Origin: an uncultured Oscillospiraceae bacterium
GTDB lineage: Bacteria > Bacillota > Clostridia > Oscillospirales > Oscillospiraceae
Direction of reading: 5' to 3'
Assembly: GCA_934597165.1 (NCBI GenBank)
Contig: CAKTQP010000002.1
Location: forward strand, 57,812-121,811
Length of the DNA stretch: 64,000 nt
The notes below the pieces were generated by a model. It did not search any database, had not been told where the DNA came from, and saw only the letters and a program-made list of their open reading frames with translations. Within the stretch, counting starts at the first letter, position 1; each line of letters begins with the position of its first letter. Positions 32,736 to 40,462 of the stretch are shown here, piece after piece. The translations under genes were made by a program, and so were the position numbers.

Positions 32736-35261
32736 ATGGAACAGTTTAACGTAACCGGCATGAGCTGCGCCGCCTGCAGCGCCCACGTGGAACGAGCCGT
32801 ATCCAAGGTGCCCGGCGTGAAACAGGTGACCGTGAGCCTGCTGACCAACCAAATGCGGGTGGACTACGAAGCCCCTGCCACTGCCGAGAGCATCTGCCAG
32901 GCCGTAGAGCAGGCAGGCTATGGCGCGTCCCCCGCCACGGCGGAAAAGGCCAAGAGCACACCGGCAGAGCTGGAGGACAAGGAGACGCCCAAGATGGTGC
33001 GCCGTCTCGTCGCTAGTATCTGCATCCTGCTGCCCATGATGTACGTGTCCATGGGTCATATGCTCTGGAACTGGCCCCTGCCGCCCTTCCTGGCGGGGAA
33101 CCACGTGTCCATGGGTCTGTTCGAGCTGCTGCTCACCGCCATGGTCATGGTCATCAACCAAAAGTATTTCATCAGCGGCACACAGGGGCTGCTCCACCGA
33201 GCGCCCAACATGGACACCCTAGTCGCCATGGGTTCCGCAGCCGCGTTCCTATATAGTACCGTCGTCCTCTTCCTGGCAAGCTCCGCCATGGCACAGGGCG
33301 GGCCGGAAGCGGCCATGCCCTATATGGACGAGTACTATTTCGAGAGCGCCGCCATGATCCTGACCCTCATCACCGTGGGCAAGACCTTGGAAGCCTACAG
33401 CAAGGGCAAGACCACCGACGCCATCCGCGGCCTCATGGATCTGACCCCCAAACAGGCCACCGTCCTGCGGGACGGCCAGGAGGTCAAGATCCCGGTGGAG
33501 GACGTGGTGGTAGGCGACCAGTTCCTGGTGCGCCCCGGGGAGAGCATCCCGGTGGACGGCAAGGTAGTCCAGGGCGAGAGCGCCGTAGACGAATCCATGC
33601 TCACCGGCGAGAGCCTGCCGGTGGACAAGGGGCCGGGCAGCACCGTCTCCGCCGCCACCAACAATCAGAGCGGCTTCCTGACCTGCCAAGCTACCCGCGT
33701 TAGCGGAGATACCACGGTGAGTCAGATGATCCGCCTGGTGGAAGAGGCTGCGGCCAGCAAGGCGCCCATCGCCAAGATTGCCGATAAGGTGTCTGCCGTC
33801 TTCGTGCCCACCGTCCTCATCCTGGCTCTCATCACCGGCATCGTCTGGCTTGCCGTCGGGCAGACCGTCGGCTTTGCCCTGGCACGAGCCATCAGCGTCC
33901 TGGTCATCAGCTGCCCCTGCGCCCTGGGTCTGGCCACTCCTGTCGCTATCATGGTGGGCAGTGGCGCAGGCGCTAAGGCAGGTATCCTGTTCAAGACCGC
34001 CGCTTCCCTGGAAGCCATGGGCAAGACCAACGTCATCGTCCTGGACAAGACCGGTACCGTCACCGAAGGCAAGCCCCACGTGACCGACCTGATCCCGGCA
34101 GAGGGCGTCTCCCAGGAGACCCTGCTCCAGACCGCCCTGGCATTGGAGGCCAAGAGCGAGCATCCCCTGGCCAGCGCCGTAGTGGCCTGGGGCAAGGAAC
34201 AGGGCGTGGCCGCACCGGAGCTGACCGGCTTCACCGCCCTGCCCGGCCATGGCCTCAGCGGCCAGCTGAACGGCAAGACCGCCATGGGCGGCAATCTGAA
34301 GCTGATGGAAGAACAGAACGTCCCTGTTGGTACCATGGCACAGCAGGGGGAACGCTTGGCCGGTGAGGGCAAGACCCCCTTGTACTTTGCCCTGGACGGC
34401 AAAGCCCTGGGCATCATCGCCGTGGCCGACCAGATCAAGCCGGACAGCGCCCACGCCATCGCACGGCTCCATGCGCTGGGCATCCAGACTGCCCTGGTCA
34501 CCGGCGACCACCCCCGCACCGCCCAGGCGGTGGCCAAGCAGGTGGGCATCGACCAGGTGCGCGCCGGTGTGCTGCCGGCGGATAAGGCGGCGGAGGTCCA
34601 GCGCCTGTCCCAGACCGGCACGGTGGCCATGGTAGGCGACGGCATCAACGACGCCCCTGCCCTGACCAGTGCCGAGGTGGGCATCGCCATCGGCGCCGGG
34701 GCGGATATCGCTCTGGACGCAGCGGACGTGGTGCTCATGAAGTCCTCCCTCCAGGACGTGGTGGAGGCGGTGCGCCTGTCCCGTCGGGTGGTGCGCAACA
34801 TCAAGGAAAACCTGTTCTGGGCGTTCATCTACAACGTCATCGGCATCCCCATTGCCGCCGGCGTGTTCAGCAGCCTGGGACTGACCCTGAACCCCATGCT
34901 GGGGGCGGCAGCCATGTCCCTCTCCAGCGTCTGCGTGGTCTCCAACGCCCTGCGCCTCAACCGGTTCCGTCCGGAGCCTAGGGAAGATGTCAGCGTGAAA
35001 GCCAACGATACAACAAAAGTGGAATCTGAAATCAAAAAACAGGAGGAACCCGGAATGAATAAGACCATGAACATCGAGGGCATGATGTGTGCCCACTGCA
35101 AAGCCCACGTGGAAAAAGCCCTCAACGACCTGCCCGGTGTCCAGGCTGTGGTAGACCTGGACAAGGGTACCGCCGCTGTCACCAGCGCGGAGCCGGTGGA
35201 GGACGCCGTCCTGAAGAAGGCGGTGGAGGACGCGGGCTACACTGTCAAGGGCATCCAGTGA
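32736..35261 (+). CDS. copA: Copper-exporting P1B-type ATPase with N- and C-terminal metal-binding domains
   Basis: An 841-residue transporter; ATG 32736 follows TTGGAGG. Domain order: HMA domain with GMSCAACS (~residues 8-15), first helices, A-domain TGES ('DESMLTGESLPVD'), CPC motif in the transport helix ('VISCPCALGLATP'), phosphorylation motif DKTGT near 440, nucleotide-binding HP ('KSEHPLA'), GDGxNDAP ('VGDGINDAPAL'), and a second HMA domain at the very C-terminus with MMCAHCKAH. CPC and the HMA type indicate Cu+ (or Ag+) export. A C-terminal HMA is unusual; it is joined by a polar linker containing a Shine-Dalgarno-like sequence (see separate entry). Confidence 0.95.
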   Translation: MEQFNVTGMSCAACSAHVERAVSKVPGVKQVTVSLLTNQMRVDYEAPATAESICQAVEQAGYGASPATAEKAKSTPAELEDKETPKMVRRLVASICILLPMMYVSMGHMLWNWPLPPFLAGNHVSMGLFELLLTAMVMVINQKYFISGTQGLLHRAPNMDTLVAMGSAAAFLYSTVVLFLASSAMAQGGPEAAMPYMDEYYFESAAMILTLITVGKTLEAYSKGKTTDAIRGLMDLTPKQATVLRDGQEVKIPVEDVVVGDQFLVRPGESIPVDGKVVQGESAVDESMLTGESLPVDKGPGSTVSAATNNQSGFLTCQATRVSGDTTVSQMIRLVEEAAASKAPIAKIADKVSAVFVPTVLILALITGIVWLAVGQTVGFALARAISVLVISCPCALGLATPVAIMVGSGAGAKAGILFKTAASLEAMGKTNVIVLDKTGTVTEGKPHVTDLIPAEGVSQETLLQTALALEAKSEHPLASAVVAWGKEQGVAAPELTGFTALPGHGLSGQLNGKTAMGGNLKLMEEQNVPVGTMAQQGERLAGEGKTPLYFALDGKALGIIAVADQIKPDSAHAIARLHALGIQTALVTGDHPRTAQAVAKQVGIDQVRAGVLPADKAAEVQRLSQTGTVAMVGDGINDAPALTSAEVGIAIGAGADIALDAADVVLMKSSLQDVVEAVRLSRRVVRNIKENLFWAFIYNVIGIPIAAGVFSSLGLTLNPMLGAAAMSLSSVCVVSNALRLNRFRPEPREDVSVKANDTTKVESEIKKQEEPGMNKTMNIEGMMCAHCKAHVEKALNDLPGVQAVVDLDKGTAAVTSAEPVEDAVLKKAVEDAGYTVKGIQ
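35055..35261 (+). CDS. Possible internal translation product: CopZ-like copper chaperone
   Basis: Inside copA, in the same frame, CAGGAGGAACCCGGA precedes ATG 35055. Translation from there would give a free 68-residue HMA protein (MNKTMNIEGMMCAHCKAH..., normal CopZ length with both Cys of the CxxC site). Many Firmicutes have copZ as a separate gene directly after copA, so this looks like a fusion that may still yield the free chaperone. Seen: RBS, start and frame. Inferred: use of the internal start. Confidence 0.45.
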   Translation: MNKTMNIEGMMCAHCKAHVEKALNDLPGVQAVVDLDKGTAAVTSAEPVEDAVLKKAVEDAGYTVKGIQ

Positions 35262-35265
35262 ACGA

Positions 35266-35295
35266 AAAGAGCGCACCCAAACGGGTGCGCTCTTT
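35266..35295. terminator. Bidirectional terminator between copA and the SGNH gene
   Basis: AAAGAGCGCACCC / GGGTGCGCTCTTT, 13-bp perfect stem with a 4-base loop, located between two convergent genes 5 bases after the copA stop. Confidence 0.85.
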
Positions 35296-35309
35296 GTTGC
35301 TATAGTTCC

Positions 35310-35957
35310 TTACTGGTCGCCCTTCTCGATGGCCTCGATCCAGCACTGAGCGATGTAGTTCATGCCGTTCAGCGTGGGATGGGCGCCGTCGTAGGCTTCA
35401 TAGAAATCGGTTCCCAACTTGGCCACGTGGCAGCCAGCGGCAGGGGCTTCCTTCTCGATGACCGCCTGATAGGGGCCGCGGCTGTTCATGCTCTCGGCGT
35501 TGAAGAAGGGGACACCGCCGGGGATGATCTTGCCGCGCATCAGGTTGCCGCACCAAATTTCGGCGTTGGGATACAGCTCGGTCAGCTTCCGGAGCATCCG
35601 GCGATAGTAGCGGCCGAATTCCTTGAGCTTGAAGCCGAAGGCGCAGTCGTTGCCGCCCATGCTGATGAGGATGACGTCCGGCTCTCCCGCTGCGCCCAGA
35701 GCCTGGGTGCGCTCGTCGGAGTTGCCCGAAGTGGGACGGGTGCCGTAGACGGTGCTGCCGGCGTAGGAGTTGTTGACGCCCAGGACGCCGCCGAAGTGGT
35801 TGATGACCTGCATCCACCAGGTCAGGTTCACGTCGGTGACGCCGGTCATGCGCTGCATATAGGAGTTGTAAAATACCGCTTCCTCCGGGGTGTAGCCGGA
35901 GAAGGTGCTGATGGAGTCGCCCAGCACGCAGAAGCGTTTGCCTTTGTAATCAGTCAT
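35310..35957 (-). CDS. SGNH/GDSL hydrolase family protein
   Basis: A 215-residue cytoplasmic esterase-like protein. Block I 'CVLGDSISTFSGY' holds the nucleophile Ser (~residue 15); 'NNSYAGSTVYG' may be block II; 'ISMGGNDCAFG' is block III with Asn; and 'DGAHPTLNGMNYIA' is block V with Asp and His. No signal peptide is visible. The family hydrolyses acyl or acetyl esters of sugars or lipids; the substrate is not predictable. ATG has only a weak GTGAG upstream. It forms a single-gene unit. Confidence 0.88.
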   Translation of the reverse strand: MTDYKGKRFCVLGDSISTFSGYTPEEAVFYNSYMQRMTGVTDVNLTWWMQVINHFGGVLGVNNSYAGSTVYGTRPTSGNSDERTQALGAAGEPDVILISMGGNDCAFGFKLKEFGRYYRRMLRKLTELYPNAEIWCGNLMRGKIIPGGVPFFNAESMNSRGPYQAVIEKEAPAAGCHVAKLGTDFYEAYDGAHPTLNGMNYIAQCWIEAIEKGDQ

Positions 35958-35977
35958 AGATCTAGCTCACTTTCACA

Positions 35978-36026
35978 AGTAATATCCTTACTATTTTAGC
36001 GCCGATAGTGGGGAAAAGCAACGGGG
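35978..36026 (-). promoter_or_regulatory. Candidate promoter of the SGNH hydrolase gene
   Basis: On the minus strand TTGCTT, 17 bases, TAAAAT occurs about 40 bases before the ATG. The -10 is good, the -35 weak. The rest of the gap to 36208 holds a GC-rich imperfect palindrome near 36087-36119 and no gene. Confidence 0.45.
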
Positions 36027-36121
36027 GAGGCTGTTTTTTCACAGAAAATTTGCAGATTGGGCAATGGGCTTGCAAACCGTGCAGACCGCCGGGCGGCGGT
36101 GGTGGATTTTTCCGCCGGGGT

Positions 36122-36131
36122 ATGCTACAAT
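36122..36131 (+). promoter_or_regulatory. Extended -10 promoter of the nucleotidyltransferase gene
   Basis: TATGCTACAAT contains TGC-TACAAT, an extended -10, 77 bases before the start codon; the -35 region is poor. Confidence 0.45.
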
Positions 36132-36208
36132 AGGGGAAAACATCGCCAGCGCAGGACGCTGTGACAGGACAGCCCCAAAACTGTCCGGAAAAGGAACAGG
36201 TGAACAGG

Positions 36209-37117
36209 ATGAAAAAGCCGATTTTAGTGGTCATGGCCGCCGGTATGGGCAGCCGCTACGGTGGCCTGAAACAGATGGACCCGGTGGGGCCCAACGGAGA
36301 ATTTATCATCGACTACTCTCTCTACGACGCCCGTCGGGCGGGCTTTGAGACGGTGGTCTTTATCATCAAGCACGAGATCGAGGATGCTTTCCGGGAGACG
36401 GTAGGACAGCGGGTGGCCAGCTACATGGAGGTGCGCTACGCCTTCCAGCAGGTGGAGAACCTGCCTGCCGGTTACGCCGTCCCAGAAGGCCGCGTCAAGC
36501 CCTGGGGCACCGGCCACGCCATCCTGTCCGCCAAGGACGTCATCGACGCTCCCTTCGCCGTCATCAACGCCGACGACTACTATGGCGTCAGCGCCTTCCA
36601 GACCATCTACCAGCACCTGGCCCAGCGGGAGACCTGCAACTACTACATGGTGGGCTACCAGCTGAAGAACACTGTCACGGAAAACGGCAGTGTGGCCCGC
36701 GGCGTCTGCCAGCGGGACCAGAAGGGCTACCTGGTGGACATCACCGAGCACACCCAGATCGAGACTACCCCCGACGGCATCCGTTCCACCCTGCCCGACG
36801 GCACCGTGGTGCCCCTGGCCGACGACACCGTGGTGTCCATGAACCTGTGGGGGTTCCCGGTGGACTTCATGGCGGAAGTAGAGGCCCGGTTCCCGGCCTT
36901 TTTGGACGACGCCTTGCAGCACAACCCGCTGAAAGGGGAGTACTTCCTGCCCGGTATCGTCAGCCAGGTGCTGGAAGAGGGCAAGGCCAAAGTGACCGTC
37001 CTCACCAGCGGCGACCAGTGGTATGGGGTGACCTACCAGGACGACCGTCCCGTGGTGGTGGCGGCGCTGAAACAGATGACCGACAGCGGGCTGTATCCCG
37101 CGCCCCTGTGGGGCTGA
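36209..37117 (+). CDS. Sugar-phosphate nucleotidyltransferase family protein
   Basis: A 302-residue GT-A fold enzyme; ATG 36209 chosen because the alignment-like start 'MKKPILVVMAAGMGSRYGG' is typical. The signature GMGSRYGGLKQ (residues ~10-20) binds the NTP, 'DYSLYDARRAG' and 'VINADDYYG' (metal-binding Asp) follow, and 'WGTGHAI' is the sugar-phosphate nucleotidyltransferase mid motif. It transfers a nucleotidyl group to a sugar phosphate; which sugar is unknown. The gene is 19 bases upstream of galE, so both may feed UDP-sugar supply for surface glycans. Confidence 0.85.
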   Translation: MKKPILVVMAAGMGSRYGGLKQMDPVGPNGEFIIDYSLYDARRAGFETVVFIIKHEIEDAFRETVGQRVASYMEVRYAFQQVENLPAGYAVPEGRVKPWGTGHAILSAKDVIDAPFAVINADDYYGVSAFQTIYQHLAQRETCNYYMVGYQLKNTVTENGSVARGVCQRDQKGYLVDITEHTQIETTPDGIRSTLPDGTVVPLADDTVVSMNLWGFPVDFMAEVEARFPAFLDDALQHNPLKGEYFLPGIVSQVLEEGKAKVTVLTSGDQWYGVTYQDDRPVVVAALKQMTDSGLYPAPLWG

Positions 37118-37136
37118 GAGAAAGGCGGTAACCCAG

Positions 37137-38159
37137 ATGCATATTTTAGTGACAGGCGGCACCGGTTACATCGGCAGCCATACCGTAGTGGAATTGGTGC
37201 AGGAAGGCCACTCCGTGGTGGTGGTAGATAACCTGGTCAACTCCTCCGAAGAAGCCCTGCGCCGGGTGGCGCAGATCGTGGGGCAGACCATCCCCTTCGT
37301 GAACGTGGATCTGTGCGACCCAGAACAGGTGGAAGCCTTTTTCGCAAGCCAAGCAAAACCCTTCGACTGTTGTATGCACTTCGCCGGTCTGAAAGCGGTA
37401 GGGGAGTCGGTGGCGCAGCCTCTGCGGTACTATCGCAACAACCTGGACAGCACCATGGTGCTGGCGGAGGCCATGGGGCGGCACGGCTGTAAGAACATCA
37501 TCTTCTCCTCCTCCGCCACCGTCTACGGCACCCCGGAGGTCAGCCCTATCACCGAGGAGATGCCCAAAGGCGTCATCGCCAACCCCTACGGCCGTACCAA
37601 GAGCATGATTGAGGACATCCTGACCGACGTCCACACCGCTGACCCGGCCTGGAATGTGGTGCTCCTGCGCTACTTCAATCCCATCGGCGCCCACCCCAGC
37701 GGTCTCATCGGGGAGGACCCCACCGGCATCCCCAACAACCTGATGCCCTACATCACCCAGGTGGCCGTGGGCAAGCTCAAGGAGCTGGGCGTCTTCGGCA
37801 ACGACTACAACACCCCGGACGGCACCGGCGTGCGGGATTACATCCATGTGGTGGATCTGGCCAAGGGACACGTGAAAGCCCTGCAAGCCCTGGAGCGTCA
37901 ATGCGGCGTGGCCATCTACAACCTGGGCACCGGCCACGGCTACAGCGTCCTGGATGTGGTCAACGCCTTCCAGAAGGCCACGGGCATCCACATCCCGTAC
38001 TCCATCAAGCCCCGCCGCCCCGGTGACATCGACATCTACTACTCCGACCCCACCAAAGCCAAGCGGGAGCTGGGCTGGGAGGCCAAATTGAGCCTGGAGG
38101 ATATGTGTGCCGACGCCTGGCGCTGGCAGAAGAACAACCCGAAAGGGTATCGCGACTAA
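37137..38159 (+). CDS. galE: UDP-glucose 4-epimerase
   Basis: A 340-residue short-chain dehydrogenase-fold enzyme interconverting UDP-glucose and UDP-galactose. The NAD site GGTGYIGSHTV (residues ~7-17), 'FAGLKAVGESV', Ser in 'FSSSATVYG' and catalytic Tyr-Lys pair in 'NPYGRTKSMIE' are present, as are 'RYFNPIGAHPSG' and 'DGTGVRDYIHV', both diagnostic of GalE. Length is standard. ATG follows AAAGGCGG. Likely co-transcribed with the upstream nucleotidyltransferase and ended by a clear terminator. Confidence 0.96.
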   Translation: MHILVTGGTGYIGSHTVVELVQEGHSVVVVDNLVNSSEEALRRVAQIVGQTIPFVNVDLCDPEQVEAFFASQAKPFDCCMHFAGLKAVGESVAQPLRYYRNNLDSTMVLAEAMGRHGCKNIIFSSSATVYGTPEVSPITEEMPKGVIANPYGRTKSMIEDILTDVHTADPAWNVVLLRYFNPIGAHPSGLIGEDPTGIPNNLMPYITQVAVGKLKELGVFGNDYNTPDGTGVRDYIHVVDLAKGHVKALQALERQCGVAIYNLGTGHGYSVLDVVNAFQKATGIHIPYSIKPRRPGDIDIYYSDPTKAKRELGWEAKLSLEDMCADAWRWQKNNPKGYRD

Positions 38160-38165
38160 AGCATA

Positions 38166-38204
38166 AAAACGACCTGGAAAGCATGGCGCTCTTCAGGTCG
38201 TTTT
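38166..38204. terminator. Terminator between galE and cysteine synthase gene
   Basis: AAAACGACCTG and CAGGTCGTTTT, 11-bp stem with a 17-base loop and T-rich tail (GTTTTG), placed between convergent genes. Confidence 0.8.
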
Positions 38205-38221
38205 GTTTTGGATAAGTCCTC

Positions 38222-39151
38222 TTATTCCTGGAAGAGGGGAGTGCTAAAGTACCGTTCAGCGGTGTCCGGCAGGATGGTCACAACGGTCTTCCCCGGCCCC
38301 AGCTTTTTGGCCAGCTTCAGGGCGGCGGCCACGTTGGTGCCGCTGGAGATGCCGCACATGAGCCCTTCCAGACGAGCCAGGTCCTTGGCGGTCTGAATGG
38401 CTTCCTCGTCGGTGACCAGGTACAGATCGTCGTAGATCTCCTGGTTCAGGTTGTCAGGAATCAGACCGTCGCCGATGCCCATCTGCAGATGGGTGCCGAT
38501 GGCGCCGCCGGACAGGATGGCTGCGTTCTCCGGTTCCACCGCCCAGATCTCGATGTGGGGGTTCAGTGCCTTCAGGGTCTCACCGATGCCGGACAGGGTG
38601 CCGCCGGTGCCGATGCCGGAGCAGAAGCCGTCGATGGGGCCTGCCACCTGCTCCAAAATCTCCAGAGCGGTGTAGTACTTGTGAACCATGGGGTTGTTAG
38701 GGTTGGAGAACTGTTCGGGGATGAACACCTTGGGGTTCTCCTTCTGCATCCGCAGGGCGGTGTTCATGCACTCCGCGATGCAGGCGCCGATGTCGCCGTC
38801 ATCATGGACGAGACGGACTTCCGCCCCGTAGTGCTCCATGAGCTTCTTGCGCTCTTCGCTCACCGAGTCCGGCATGACCAGGATGGTGTGATACCCCCGG
38901 ACTGCCCCCACCAGTGCCAGGCCGATGCCCTGGTTGCCGCTGGTGGGCTCGACGATGATGGAGTCGGGGCCGATGAGGCCCTCCTTCTCCGCCTGGTTGA
39001 TCATGTTCAAAGCGGTGCGGGTCTTGATGGAACCACCCACGTTCAAGCCCTCGTACTTCACCAGCACCTGGGCGGAGTCCTCGCCCACCATACGGGTCAG
39101 GCGTACCATGGGGGTGTGCCCCACGCACTCTAAAATGTTCTGATAGATCAC
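38222..39151 (-). CDS. cysK: Cysteine synthase family protein (O-acetylserine sulfhydrylase-like)
   Basis: A 309-residue fold-type II PLP enzyme making L-cysteine from O-acetylserine and sulfide. PLP Lys lies in 'NVGGSIKTRTA' (~residue 43); the substrate loop is 'PTSGNQGIGLA', the phosphate-binding loop 'GIGTGGTLSGIG', and Ser of 'CGISSGTN' near the C-terminus binds the PLP nitrogen. Compared with typical CysK (SVKDR, SGNTG) two positions differ, so a related beta-replacing activity is possible. Start is GTG with GGAGGAG 4 bases upstream; that leader is part of a 29-bp sequence repeated 230 bases away. Confidence 0.88.
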   Translation of the reverse strand: MIYQNILECVGHTPMVRLTRMVGEDSAQVLVKYEGLNVGGSIKTRTALNMINQAEKEGLIGPDSIIVEPTSGNQGIGLALVGAVRGYHTILVMPDSVSEERKKLMEHYGAEVRLVHDDGDIGACIAECMNTALRMQKENPKVFIPEQFSNPNNPMVHKYYTALEILEQVAGPIDGFCSGIGTGGTLSGIGETLKALNPHIEIWAVEPENAAILSGGAIGTHLQMGIGDGLIPDNLNQEIYDDLYLVTDEEAIQTAKDLARLEGLMCGISSGTNVAAALKLAKKLGPGKTVVTILPDTAERYFSTPLFQE

Positions 39152-39180
39152 AATGCTCCTCCTATCTATCTTTGGATTCT
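39152..39180 (-). repeat. 29-bp direct repeat, copy 1 (contains the cysK ribosome binding site)
   Basis: A perfect 29-base sequence identical to 39382-39410. This copy abuts the cysK GTG and includes the GGAGGAG ribosome site on the minus strand. Similarity continues weakly for about 8 bases beyond the right end. Confidence 0.9.
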
Positions 39181-39381
39181 ATTATTCCTATGAAAGTCTC
39201 ACAGAGTTCCGTCACCGGAAGGGGACGGAATAAAATGCAATCTCGTTCTTTCCGGCGGCGTGTACGTCGGAAAGAACGCTTCTCAGGCAGGATAGGGCGA
39301 CTGTTGCGCAGCAATCGAGTCCTATTTTGCCTGCAACCTCAGAGAGAAAGGTGGCACACCTTTTTCTCTGACGCGGAGCGT
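39181..39381. other. 201-bp structured insert between direct repeats (candidate MITE-like element)
   Basis: This non-coding segment in the 393-base gap before cysK contains several stem-loops. TTCCGTC/GACGGAA spans 39207-39230. CGTTCTTTCCG/CGGAAAGAACG spans about 39244-39278. A long arm CAGGCAGGATAGG pairs with CCTATTTTGCCTG (39284-39333), with two G-U pairs that work only in the + strand RNA. AGAGAAAGGTG-GCA-CACCTTTTTCTCT lies around 39341-39369. It is flanked by identical 29-bp copies, as if inserted. A reading frame at 39172-39477 is basic and low-quality; I do not consider it a gene. Confidence 0.55.
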
Positions 39382-39410
39382 AATGCTCCTCCTATCTATC
39401 TTTGGATTCT
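39382..39410 (-). repeat. 29-bp direct repeat, copy 2
   Basis: Second perfect copy of the cysK leader segment, now lying 230 bases upstream of the gene and not followed by a start codon in a useful frame. Flanking bases differ from copy 1. Confidence 0.9.
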
Positions 39411-39460
39411 GTTGTTTCTGTGTATTCTATGTATCCAATGCAAAACGGTGATGAAATTCA

Positions 39461-39489
39461 TCGACAAATCCGTGTAAATCCGGTATAAT
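39461..39489 (+). promoter_or_regulatory. Promoter of the amidohydrolase gene
   Basis: TCGACA (5/6 to -35), a 17-base spacer, then a perfect TATAAT, 55 bases upstream of the ATG. Confidence 0.75.
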
Positions 39490-39544
39490 GAACCAGTATC
39501 TATAATAACGGAAGAAAAATTTTGTTGAAAAAGGAAGTGTCCCC

Positions 39545-40354
39545 ATGTTAATTGACGTCCATACCCACATTTTCCCCAGCAAGATCGCCCCCAAGACCAT
39601 CAAGGTCCTGGAGAAAGGCTTTTTGCGGGTTCAGCACAAGCCCTATTACGCCCACACCGACGGCACCATAGACGGCCTGCGGCAGTCCATGAAGGAGTTC
39701 GGCGTAGATAAATGCGTCGTCCTGCCCATCGCTACCACGGTCAAGCAGAGCGAGTCCATCAACCAGTTCGCCGCCTCCATCGACAGCGACGACGTTCGCT
39801 CCTTCGGCAGTGTCCACCCCATGCAGCCCGACTATGACCGGGTGCTGGAAGGGCTGGTGGAACAGGGCATCCGGGGCATCAAGCTCCATGCGGACTATCA
39901 GGACTTCTACATCGACTGCAAGGAGTCCATCGCCGTGCTGAAAAAGGCGGAAGCGCTGGGTCTGTACGTCACCCTCCACTCCGGCGTGGACTTCGGCCAG
40001 GAAGCTCCCCAGCACTGCACCCCGGAACGGCTGCACCACGTGCTCCAGGAGGTGTCCGGCGAGAACATCATCTGCGCCCACATGGGCAGCTACGGCTACT
40101 GGGATGACGCCGAGCGGTATCTGGTGGGCACCCCGGTGATGATGGACACCGCCTCCGTCTGTGAGGACATCACGCCGGAGCAGTATAAGCGCATCATCGA
40201 GAACCACGGCGCGGACAAGATCATGTTCGGCACCGACTCCCCCTGGTGGACGCCGGGCGAAGCGGTGGGGATGCTGGAATCCCTGGGTCTGCCGGAAGAG
40301 GACGTGGAAAAAATTAAGTGGAAGAACGCACTCCGTCTGTTCTGGGGCGAGTGA
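39545..40354 (+). CDS. Amidohydrolase family 2 metal-dependent hydrolase
   Basis: A 269-residue TIM-barrel protein. It has the N-terminal metal motif 'DVHTHIFPS' (residues ~4-12), 'GIRGIKLHADYQDF' with conserved Lys-His, 'LYVTLHSGVDFG' His, 'ENIICAHMGSYGYW' His, and the C-terminal 'IMFGTDSPWWTP' Asp. These fit the amidohydrolase-2 (TatD/decarboxylase-like) group, which includes hydrolases and non-oxidative decarboxylases; the substrate is not predictable. ATG follows AAGGAAGTG. Single-gene unit. Confidence 0.88.
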   Translation: MLIDVHTHIFPSKIAPKTIKVLEKGFLRVQHKPYYAHTDGTIDGLRQSMKEFGVDKCVVLPIATTVKQSESINQFAASIDSDDVRSFGSVHPMQPDYDRVLEGLVEQGIRGIKLHADYQDFYIDCKESIAVLKKAEALGLYVTLHSGVDFGQEAPQHCTPERLHHVLQEVSGENIICAHMGSYGYWDDAERYLVGTPVMMDTASVCEDITPEQYKRIIENHGADKIMFGTDSPWWTPGEAVGMLESLGLPEEDVEKIKWKNALRLFWGE

Positions 40355-40383
40355 TACGACCCATCGCCTGATGGGCAGAAGAA

Positions 40384-40422
40384 AACCTCCAATCGCGGAT
40401 GCAGTTCCTGCGATTGGAGGTT
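40384..40422. terminator. Hairpin terminator between amidohydrolase and pfk genes
   Basis: AACCTCCAATCGC / GCGATTGGAGGTT, 13-bp perfect stem and a 13-base loop between convergent genes. T-tracts are short on both sides, so termination is plausible but not strong. Confidence 0.65.
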
Positions 40423-40462
40423 GCTTCATGTCGCAGCGTCCCAGGGCAGGGGACGAAACCGG

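Noticed and set aside
33249..35276. Long open frame opposite copA
   Set aside because: His/Gly/Gln-rich shadow of the GC-rich copA coding strand; copA has full motifs.
39181..39381. T-box or other riboswitch controlling cysK
   Set aside because: No T-box GGGTGGNACCGCG sequence on the minus strand; GGTGGCAC occurs only on the + strand, and stems favour + strand RNA.
39172..39477. 101-residue reading frame in the cysK upstream region
   Set aside because: It spans both repeat copies and the hairpins, is very basic, has no ribosome site and no family look; structure at nucleic-acid level explains it better.
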